The position numbers were made by a program, and so were the translations under genes. Shown in pieces: positions 1-5,850 of a DNA stretch of 12,100 bases. Source of the DNA: Gemmatimonadaceae bacterium (GTDB taxonomy: Bacteria > Latescibacterota > UBA2968 > UBA8231); the NCBI GenBank assembly GCA_002726335.1, contig PBSR01000095.1, positions 1 through 12,100 of the forward strand, written 5' to 3'. The number at the start of each line of letters is the position of its first letter. Within the stretch, counting starts at the first letter, position 1. Below the pieces are notes generated by a model. The model saw nothing but the letters and a program-made list of their open reading frames with translations, ran no database searches and had not been told where the DNA came from.

Positions 1-2
1 CG

Positions 3-1517
3 CTCACCGATGATCTCTATCACGACCGCGACCCGCACTGGCATCCGGCACGAGACGTGCTCGTGTTCAGTTCCGACCGGTCGCCGGGGCATGGCAGGAA
101 GGGGAAGTACAATCTGTTCACCATCGACGTCGGCGAGGCCGCCGAGCGATCCGTACGGCAGCTGACGTTCGGGGATCACCACGACATGCAGCCCGCCTGG
201 TCACCTGAGGGGGCGCGCGTGGCTTTCACCTCTGACCGGGACGGCTTCTACGATCTCTACGCCCTCCCCGTGGCCGGCGACAGTGTCGGCACCACGCAGC
301 GGCTGACGCGGGCCCTCACCGGAGTTTTTGACGCGGCCTGGCTGCCGGGCGCCGACGAGCTCCTGTTTACCGGTTTCGAGGGCGCCCGCTTTCACATTCA
401 CCGCCTCGGTCTCGATTCCGTCGCCGTCGAGTCTGACAGTCTGGCGTCTGTGAGGACAGTGGCCGCCGCCGTGGACAGCTCCTGGGATCTGGCGAGTCTT
501 CCCGATGCGGGACAGGTGACACGCCGTACCTACCGCAAGCGACTCAGCCTGGATATCGCCCAGAGTCAGATCTCCCAGGATCCCGTGTTCGGAACGTCCG
601 GCGGCATCCAGCTGGGACTGTCCGATGTGCTCGGCAATGACCAGTACTACTTCGTCCTGTCCCATATCTCCGGCTCCAACAGCGGCTTCTTCGACGGTCT
701 GAATCTGGTCTTCGGCAGACTGCATCTGGCCCGACAACTGAACGTGGGCTGGGGTGTGTTCCGCCTCAACGATCGTCTGTCGAGCAGTTTCGGCCGTTTT
801 GTGCGCGAGAAGCGAACCGGCGCCTGGGCGGAGATGAGTTACCCCTTCAACCGCCACGACCGTATCGAGACACGATTCACCGCGCGGCACTCCGATCTCG
901 ACCGGCAGTTTGAGGGTCGTCAGCTGACGGGATGGCTGGTGTCGAACCACATCAGCTTTACCCACGACACGAGCTTGTGGATCTCCACCGGCCCGCTGGA
1001 GGGGACGCGCTACAGCATCGGCCTGGGTCACACCTTCGACGTGAAGAGTTCACGTCCCTTTCATACGACCTATTTCACCGACGTCCGGCACTACCATCGG
1101 CTGGGCAAACGCTCCAGCCTGGCCGTTCGATACATGGGGCTGCACAGCCGCGGGGACGTGCCCGAGTTCTTTCCCCTGGGCGGCAGCTGGACTCTGCGCG
1201 GCTATGGTTTCCGCTCTCTCTGGGGGCGGAATCTGGTGCTGGCCAATCACGAACTGCGCTATCCGCTGCTCGACCGATTCATTCTCGCCTTTCCCTTCGG
1301 CAATATCGACCTGAGCGCGCTGCGGGGGGCGCTCTTCGTCGATGCCGGCAACGCCTGGAACGACGGGTTCGGAGACTGGAAGGGGAGCCTCGGCGCCGGC
1401 GCTCGCCTCGGCCTCGGCGGCGTTTTCGTCTTCCGACTCGACGCGTCGCGGCGTACAGACTTCGACAGTGTCGACAACAACACTCGATGGGACTTCTTCT
1501 TTGGCTGGGATTTCTGA
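3..1517 (+). CDS. TolB-like propeller / Omp85-type outer-membrane beta-barrel protein (5' end outside window)
   Basis: The reading frame is open from the first codon in the window, so the true start lies upstream; 504 residues are visible. The first part (about nt 3-412) has three PD40/TolB-type repeats, each with an LT..., a D/A-x-P/A-x-W-x-P stretch and a VFSSDR/AFTSDR/LFTGF strand. From about nt 535 to the stop the protein looks like an outer-membrane barrel: alternating polar and aromatic strands, a LGGSWTLRGYGF stretch (nt ~1175-1211) matching the conserved RGY/RGF loop of Omp85 (BamA/TamA) proteins, a GALFVDAGNAW strand typical of the family, and a C-terminal aromatic end (FFFGWDF) like the beta-signal read by the Bam complex. 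The family inserts or translocates proteins or lipids at the outer membrane. The propeller in place of visible POTRA domains is unusual; missing N-terminal domains may include a peptidase-like module. A BamB-like lipoprotein gene follows 22 nt later. The barrel call is firm, the substrate unknown. Confidence 0.85.
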   Translation, partial: LTDDLYHDRDPHWHPARDVLVFSSDRSPGHGRKGKYNLFTIDVGEAAERSVRQLTFGDHHDMQPAWSPEGARVAFTSDRDGFYDLYALPVAGDSVGTTQRLTRALTGVFDAAWLPGADELLFTGFEGARFHIHRLGLDSVAVESDSLASVRTVAAAVDSSWDLASLPDAGQVTRRTYRKRLSLDIAQSQISQDPVFGTSGGIQLGLSDVLGNDQYYFVLSHISGSNSGFFDGLNLVFGRLHLARQLNVGWGVFRLNDRLSSSFGRFVREKRTGAWAEMSYPFNRHDRIETRFTARHSDLDRQFEGRQLTGWLVSNHISFTHDTSLWISTGPLEGTRYSIGLGHTFDVKSSRPFHTTYFTDVRHYHRLGKRSSLAVRYMGLHSRGDVPEFFPLGGSWTLRGYGFRSLWGRNLVLANHELRYPLLDRFILAFPFGNIDLSALRGALFVDAGNAWNDGFGDWKGSLGAGARLGLGGVFVFRLDASRRTDFDSVDNNTRWDFFFGWDF

Positions 1518-1539
1518 CCGCTGGTGCCGCCGCCGCCCG

Positions 1540-2673
1540 ATGTGGCAGGCGGGGGCCATCCTGCTGACGCTGAGCTCTGTCTGGACGGCCTGCGGCTCCG
1601 GGGTTCTGTATGCCCCCTGGTCCCCGGAGACCCAGTCCGGCTGGACACAGGCGGCCGGGGATGCCAGTGGCGATGGGCTGCTCATCGACGGCCTCGAGCC
1701 GCCGCTCCGTCTGCGCTGGCAGCAGGAGGTGGACAAGCCGCCCCTGGGCAGTCCGTTGATCGCCGGGCCCCTGCTGTTGCAGTGGTCGAAGGCGCCGGAC
1801 CTGTACGTGTTTGACGTGATCAGCGGGACGCGGGTGGGCAAGCGCAGTTCCGACGATCCGGTGTGCGGTCCGCCCGCCCTGGCCGGTGGCGGCGGACGGA
1901 TCATGCTCGTCTCGATCCTGGAGGATCCGTCCCAGCTGCGGGCCATCGATCTCGAGTCAGGTGACATCGTCTGGCGACAGGAGGGCGCACTCTGTGCCGC
2001 TGTCGTGGTTCGGGGAGACACGGTCTATGCGGCGATGGAATCAGGGAAGATGCGGGCCCTGGCCGCCGCTGACGGCCGTGTTCTGTGGACTCTCGACCTC
2101 GAGGCGCCGCTGACGGGGGCCCCTAGCCTTGCAGGTGATGTCCTCTACATCGCCGACGGTGCCGGTGATCTGGTGGCGGCGAGTATCGACAGCGGTCACG
2201 TCCTCTGGCGTCGGGATCTGGGCAGCCCCGTGCGATCCCGACCGACGGTCGACATCGACGAGGGCCGCGTGCTGGCCGCGATCGATGGACGTCTCCATGC
2301 GCTTGCCGCCGAGACTGGAGAGTCGCTCTGGTGGGCGGAGTTCGATGGTCTGCCGTCGTTGGGGCTGTACGTCTCCAGTACACAGGTCGCGGTGGGTTCC
2401 ACGGACCAGAGCCTCTACGCCTTTGACTTGGCCACTGGTCAGCCTCTGTGGCGCTGTGTCACCGAGGGGATCGTGCGGGGTGCGCCCGTCGGCACGGCGA
2501 GCACGATCTATCTCGGCGCCGGCGATGGCTGGTTGCATGCGGTGGACACCACCGACGGGTCGATGCGATGGCAGCAGCAGCTCGATGGTCCGGTGCTCAC
2601 GAGTGTGGCCCTGACGCGGCAGCGCTTGGCGGTGACCACCGAGCGCGGTACCACCTACGTGTTCAGTCGATGA
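1540..2673 (+). CDS. BamB-like PQQ-repeat beta-propeller lipoprotein
   Basis: This 377-residue protein starts at an ATG followed by a short hydrophobic stretch and Cys18 in SVWTACGS, an imperfect lipobox, so it is probably an outer-membrane lipoprotein. Residues ~58-377 carry PQQ_2-type blades about 40 residues apart, each ending in a pattern like A-x-D-x-x-x-G-x-x-L-W: at about 88-100, 133-145, 171-183, 211-223, 252-264, 292-304 and 332-344, with a closing strand at the C-terminus. That fits a 7-8 bladed propeller. Length and design resemble BamB (about 390 residues), which helps BamA fold outer-membrane proteins; the Omp85-barrel gene just upstream supports a scaffold role of that kind. It could equally be a generic PQQ-repeat lipoprotein, since the repeat alone does not prove BamB function, and no enzyme residues are evident. 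The frame is open upstream to 1342, but that part overlaps the barrel gene and lacks a signal peptide. The stop shares ATGA with the next start. Confidence 0.85.
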   Translation: MWQAGAILLTLSSVWTACGSGVLYAPWSPETQSGWTQAAGDASGDGLLIDGLEPPLRLRWQQEVDKPPLGSPLIAGPLLLQWSKAPDLYVFDVISGTRVGKRSSDDPVCGPPALAGGGGRIMLVSILEDPSQLRAIDLESGDIVWRQEGALCAAVVVRGDTVYAAMESGKMRALAAADGRVLWTLDLEAPLTGAPSLAGDVLYIADGAGDLVAASIDSGHVLWRRDLGSPVRSRPTVDIDEGRVLAAIDGRLHALAAETGESLWWAEFDGLPSLGLYVSSTQVAVGSTDQSLYAFDLATGQPLWRCVTEGIVRGAPVGTASTIYLGAGDGWLHAVDTTDGSMRWQQQLDGPVLTSVALTRQRLAVTTERGTTYVFSR

Positions 2674-3152
2674 TCTTTCGGAGAGACTACAGCAGACGTG
2701 CCCTCGTCGTCTGCTTGCTCGTGCCGACGCTGCTGCAGGCTCAGTCCCAGGGCATTCCGACCGGACTTCCGCGGATTCTTCCCCTCGTGGCGCCGTTTAT
2801 GTCAACGATTCAACTGACTGCCAGGCAATCAGTTAGCAGTGTTTCAGTCCAACGCCCGGGCGTTGCCTATGAGCAGGGGGGCGGCCCGGCCCGGCTCGCA
2901 GACGAGGCCGAGCCGGACCGCTGGCGTCCCGCCCTGCTGGCCAGCGTCGGTCTTGCCGCAACCGGGGCGCTCGTCGCCTACTGGAGCACGAATGAGGCCG
3001 AAGATGCCTATGATCGATACCTGAGTTCGGCCGGTGCGGGTCGGCAGCAGGACGCCCTCGACAGCGCCGAACGGCATGACCGCATCGCCGGGGCGGGATT
3101 CCTCATCATGGAAGCTGGTCTGGTGCTGACGGCTCGCTTCGTGTTTTTCTGA
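2670..3152 (+). CDS. small secreted/membrane protein of unknown function
   Basis: A 160-residue protein not recognised as a named family. Residues 1-24 look like a signal peptide: basic start (RRDYSRR), hydrophobic core ALVVCLLVPTLL, likely cleavage after LQA. Residues ~30-85 are polar and look unstructured. Two hydrophobic segments follow, about 88-104 (PALLASVGLAATGALVAYW) and 140-160, separated by a charged stretch containing DAYDRYLSS and SAERHDR. This layout (hydrophobic, Y-x-x-Y plus DA/DR-rich linker, hydrophobic) resembles the C-terminal part of small envelope proteins seen in FCB-type bacteria, but I cannot assign a Pfam family. The ATG overlaps the preceding stop as ATGA, and its TGA shares one base with the next ATG, so translation is probably coupled to both neighbours; no Shine-Dalgarno is visible. 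The context suggests an accessory part of the propeller/barrel group. Nt ~2800-2865 within the gene is lower in GC and holds two dyad repeats. Confidence 0.7.
   Translation: MIFRRDYSRRALVVCLLVPTLLQAQSQGIPTGLPRILPLVAPFMSTIQLTARQSVSSVSVQRPGVAYEQGGGPARLADEAEPDRWRPALLASVGLAATGALVAYWSTNEAEDAYDRYLSSAGAGRQQDALDSAERHDRIAGAGFLIMEAGLVLTARFVFF
2812..2834. repeat. near-perfect 11-bp-arm dyad inside the small membrane-protein gene
   Basis: The left arm AACTGACTGCC (2812-2822) and right arm GGCAATCAGTT (2824-2834) are inverted complements at 10 of 11 positions around one central base. The one-base centre disfavours an RNA hairpin with full arms and looks more like a two-fold protein-binding site in DNA. 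It lies in a locally AT-richer patch within coding sequence. An operator role is only a possibility. Confidence 0.4.
2850..2865. repeat. perfect 16-bp palindrome
   Basis: CAACGCCCGGGCGTTG reads the same on both strands. It starts 15 bases after the dyad at 2812-2834, inside the same gene. A palindrome of this length could occur by chance in a GC-rich window of 12 kb, so no function is assigned. Confidence 0.35.
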
Positions 3153-4396
3153 TGATCTGGGCCCTGCTCGCCGCCATGCTGTTGCTCGTCGACGGCTGTG
3201 CTGATCGTCCGCGCCGCAATCCGCTCGACGCCCGGGCCGACAGCCCCATCGATCTGGCCGATCCCCTCGAAGCACTGGCCGGTGACGGCTTCGTGCGGCT
3301 GCGCTGGGACTTCAGCCGCTTCGATGATCTGCTCGCGGTACGCATCTGGCGCGAGGGCGGGGACCAGCTGCAGCGAATCATCTTCGAAGTGGACCCCGGG
3401 GACACGAGCTTCACCGATACCGATGTCATCAATGGCACGCTGTACCGGTACGGACTGAGGCTGGGGATCGACGGCGAGGACGAACTGGCCATCGCCGGGG
3501 AACAGCTGGCCACCCCTGGCAAAGAGCACGGCTGGGTGGCCGATGCCGGCACCGGCCTGGTGTGGCGGCTCACACCGGATGGCCGCCGTGGCCTGTTTGC
3601 GCGAGGACGCTTCCCGGCACTGGCCGGTCTCGCCGTCGACGGGCGGACCGGGGCCGCCTGGGTTGCCGACAACAGGCTCACCTCGCTGAATCGCATCGAC
3701 GCCGATGGCACGCTCCATCGTTTCGGGACGCGGATGACCTCCGGTGGCTCCGTTGCCCTGGATGTAGTGGCCCGCGTCGGCTGGGTGGCTGATCCTGCCG
3801 ATGGTGCCGTGTACGAGTTCTCCCTCGACGCTGAAGGGGACACGCTGGAACTGGCCGAAGTGGATGCTACGCTGTCACAGCCGATCGCCGTGGCACCATC
3901 GCCGAAAGGGGGTGTGTGGATCGCAGATGCTGCGACGGACCGCGTACTCTGGTTTGACGAGCTGGGATTCCGTGGCGGTCAATGGGAGGGACTGACGGGG
4001 CTGTTGGACCTGGACGCGTCGGACACGATCTGCTGCCAGGCATGGGCGATCGACGGCGAGGGACTCCGGGTGCTGCGGCTGACGCCCCGGGCGCCGGTGC
4101 GCGTGGTACCATTTCCTTATGGTCCGGCCAAGGCGATCGACGTGGCCGATGCCTCGGGTGTCGCCTGGATTCTGGGGGAGGGTGGACTGGTGGCTTACGA
4201 TAGCGAGGGGGGAATCCTGCTCCAGGTCCAGGATGTTCCCGGTGCCAGCTCTCTGTACGCCGATGAGGAGAATGGCCAGCTCTGGGTGGCCGGAGAGACG
4301 GCCCTGTCGAAGATCACTCTTGGCGGCTTGACGTACCGCACACAACTGACGGGGTTTACCCGTATCGTCCGGGTCATCGTCGACCCGGGCTCTTGA
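3152..4396 (+). CDS. lipoprotein with fibronectin-like domain and WVAD-repeat (NHL/YncE-like) beta-propeller
   Basis: A 414-residue protein with signal peptide MIWALLAAMLLLVDGC; Cys16 in LVDGC is a plausible lipobox cysteine. Residues ~38-118 look like a fibronectin type III fold: GFVRLRWDF, then VRIWREGG, then the FTDTDVINGTLYRYGL strand pair. Residues ~125-410 are a propeller marked by a repeated W-V-A-D type strand at about residues 128 (GWVAD), 170 (AWVAD), 211 (GWVAD), 256 (VWIAD), 298 (AWAID), 339 (AWILG) and 378 (LWVAG), a period near 42 residues. This matches NHL or YncE-like six- or seven-bladed propellers, which bind proteins, glycans or peptides rather than act as enzymes. It is the third propeller protein in a row. 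The start shares one base with the previous stop (TGATG); yicC begins one base after its stop. A surface or periplasmic binding role is inferred; the partner is unknown. Confidence 0.8.
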   Translation: MIWALLAAMLLLVDGCADRPRRNPLDARADSPIDLADPLEALAGDGFVRLRWDFSRFDDLLAVRIWREGGDQLQRIIFEVDPGDTSFTDTDVINGTLYRYGLRLGIDGEDELAIAGEQLATPGKEHGWVADAGTGLVWRLTPDGRRGLFARGRFPALAGLAVDGRTGAAWVADNRLTSLNRIDADGTLHRFGTRMTSGGSVALDVVARVGWVADPADGAVYEFSLDAEGDTLELAEVDATLSQPIAVAPSPKGGVWIADAATDRVLWFDELGFRGGQWEGLTGLLDLDASDTICCQAWAIDGEGLRVLRLTPRAPVRVVPFPYGPAKAIDVADASGVAWILGEGGLVAYDSEGGILLQVQDVPGASSLYADEENGQLWVAGETALSKITLGGLTYRTQLTGFTRIVRVIVDPGS

Positions 4397-4397
4397 A

Positions 4398-5288
4398 ATG
4401 GGAGACATGGGAAAGATCACGAGCATGACCGGATTCGGCAGCGGCAGTGCCGAAGCGGATGGCGTCTGTGTGCGTATCGTACTGCGATCGGTCAATGGAC
4501 GTTTCCTGGATCTGTCGCTGCGCTGCGGCAGCGGGCTGCAGGAGTTGGAGCCGCGGATTCGTGAGCGTGTGCAGAGCCGTCTGAGCCGGGGCAAGGTCAC
4601 CGGGACAGTCGAAGTCGAGGACACGTCGGAGGGTTCCGGACTTCCCGAACTGAACACCGAGATGGCGACCCAGTACGTGAAGGAGTTGGAGCGCCTGGCC
4701 GAACTGGGCAATACGGGTCCCGTCAGCCTTGAAGTACTGGCGCGCATGCCCGGGCTGTTTCGGTCCGAGGCCCCAGCGCCCGATCCGGATCAGGTGGCAG
4801 CTCTCGTCATGCAGGCAGTGGACGACGCTCTCGCCGAACTGGAGCAGATGCGCCTCACCGAGGGCGCCACCCTGGCCGCCGATCTGCGCGCCCGACTGAA
4901 TCTGCTCGGCGATCTGACCGACCGGATCGAAGCGATCGCCGCCGGCGGGCGGGAGGAAGTGCGCCGTCGCTTGCGGGAGAAAGTCGACGCGCTGCTGCGC
5001 CCCGGAGAGGTCGCCGAGGAACGGCTGGCCACCGAGGTCGTCCTGATTGCCGAGCGTGGCGATATCACCGAAGAGATCGTGCGCCTGCGCAGTCATCTTG
5101 AACAGTTCTTCGACGCCCTGGACAAGGGGGGAGATGTGGGTCGCCGACTCAACTTCCTGCTGCAGGAGATGCACCGCGAGATCAACACGGTTTCGTCGAA
5201 ATCCGCCGACAGTGGCATCATCCACCACGCCGTGGACGTCAAGGAAGAGGTCGAACGTCTGCGCGAACAGGTGCAGAACCTGGCCTGA
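4398..5288 (+). CDS. yicC: YicC/YloC-family endoribonuclease
   Basis: The protein is 296 residues from the ATG at 4398, or 293 from the ATG at 4407. The second start gives MGKITSMTGFG, closer to the family's usual MIxSMTGFG opening, and the ATG at 4425 inside SMTGFG is also possible; no start has a well-spaced Shine-Dalgarno. The N-terminal YicC domain includes SMTGFGSG and the LRSVNGRFLDLSLR stretch. The C-terminal DUF1732 domain ends with the hallmark EINTVSSKSADSGIIHHAV and a VKEEVERLREQVQNLA tail. E. coli YicC is 287 residues. The family cuts RNA as an oligomeric, metal-dependent endoribonuclease and is linked to small-RNA decay and stationary-phase survival. Acidic residues in the C-terminal domain such as the E of REINT are likely metal ligands by family analogy. 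In many bacteria this gene precedes gmk, rpoZ and coaBC; here a CMP-kinase-like gene follows after 13 nt. Confidence 0.93.
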   Translation: MGDMGKITSMTGFGSGSAEADGVCVRIVLRSVNGRFLDLSLRCGSGLQELEPRIRERVQSRLSRGKVTGTVEVEDTSEGSGLPELNTEMATQYVKELERLAELGNTGPVSLEVLARMPGLFRSEAPAPDPDQVAALVMQAVDDALAELEQMRLTEGATLAADLRARLNLLGDLTDRIEAIAAGGREEVRRRLREKVDALLRPGEVAEERLATEVVLIAERGDITEEIVRLRSHLEQFFDALDKGGDVGRRLNFLLQEMHREINTVSSKSADSGIIHHAVDVKEEVERLREQVQNLA

Positions 5289-5301
5289 TCCCGGAACCGA
5301 T

Positions 5302-5850
5302 ATGCGACTCGTGACCATCAGCGGCTTGCCCGGCAGCGGAACCACCATCCTGTGCAGGGCACTGATAGGGCAGACGGGATGGACCCATCTGAATACCGGC
5401 CAGGTCTTCCGCCAACTGGCGGATGAGGCAGGGGTGTCGCTGCCGGAGTATGGCCGCCTGGCCGAGGCCGATGGCGCCATCGATCGCCAGCTCGACGCCC
5501 GTATGGTGGAACTGGCTCAGCAGACGGATGGGGGTTGCGTCCTGGAGGGTCGCCTGATGGGATGGATGGCGCACCGTCAGCGCCTGTCCGCCTGCAAGGT
5601 GTGGCTCCAGGCCGACGTGGAGACCAGAGCCCTCCGCGTCTCCTCCCGTGACAAACAGAGCCGGGAGCAGGCGACAGCGGCTGTCCGTGAGCGCGAAGAG
5701 TCCGAACGGCGGCGCTATGCAGAACATCACGATATCGACTTGTCGGACATTTCAGTCTACGATCTCGTTCTCGACTCCAACCAGACGGGCGCCGATCAGC
5801 TGTGCACTCTGGTACTGGCGGAGCTAAGGCACCCGGAGTCGGCCTCGTGA
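5302..5850 (+). CDS. cmk: archaeal-type (d)CMP kinase
   Basis: A 182-residue P-loop kinase. Residues 1-15 give a beta-strand and Walker A loop, ISGLPGSGTT. Further signatures are HLNTGQVFRQLA (residues 29-40, equivalent to the HVSAGEIFRELA type stretch), a conserved ID at 60-61, LEGRLMGWMA (81-90), VWLQAD (100-105), and a REREESERRRYAEHHDIDL region (129-147) followed by ISVYDLVLDSN (150-160). This order is that of the archaeal cytidylate kinase family (TIGR02173 type), not of the longer bacterial Cmk or of Gmk. The reaction is ATP-dependent phosphorylation of CMP or dCMP to the diphosphate in pyrimidine nucleotide supply. A weak GGAA precedes the ATG. The stop overlaps the GTG start of coaBC (GTGA), leaving no room for rpoZ. 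Its place between yicC and coaBC is where gmk often sits, so nucleotide specificity deserves checking. The family call rests on motif recall, not a search. Confidence 0.85.
   Translation: MRLVTISGLPGSGTTILCRALIGQTGWTHLNTGQVFRQLADEAGVSLPEYGRLAEADGAIDRQLDARMVELAQQTDGGCVLEGRLMGWMAHRQRLSACKVWLQADVETRALRVSSRDKQSREQATAAVREREESERRRYAEHHDIDLSDISVYDLVLDSNQTGADQLCTLVLAELRHPESAS
5835..5838 (+). promoter_or_regulatory. ribosome binding site of coaBC
   Basis: GGAG lies 8 nt before the GTG at 5847, inside the 3' end of the CMP kinase gene. It decides for GTG 5847 over the in-frame ATG at 5802, which would add 15 residues unlike the family's N-terminus. Confidence 0.6.

Noticed and set aside
1342..1539. 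Upstream extension of the BamB-like lipoprotein frame
   Set aside because: It overlaps the 3' end of the barrel gene in another frame, is low in complexity, and would bury the signal peptide that begins at 1540.
4374..5480. Long open frame on the minus strand opposite yicC and the CMP kinase
   Set aside because: It mirrors two well-supported plus-strand genes and shows no recognisable domain; long antisense frames are expected at this GC content.
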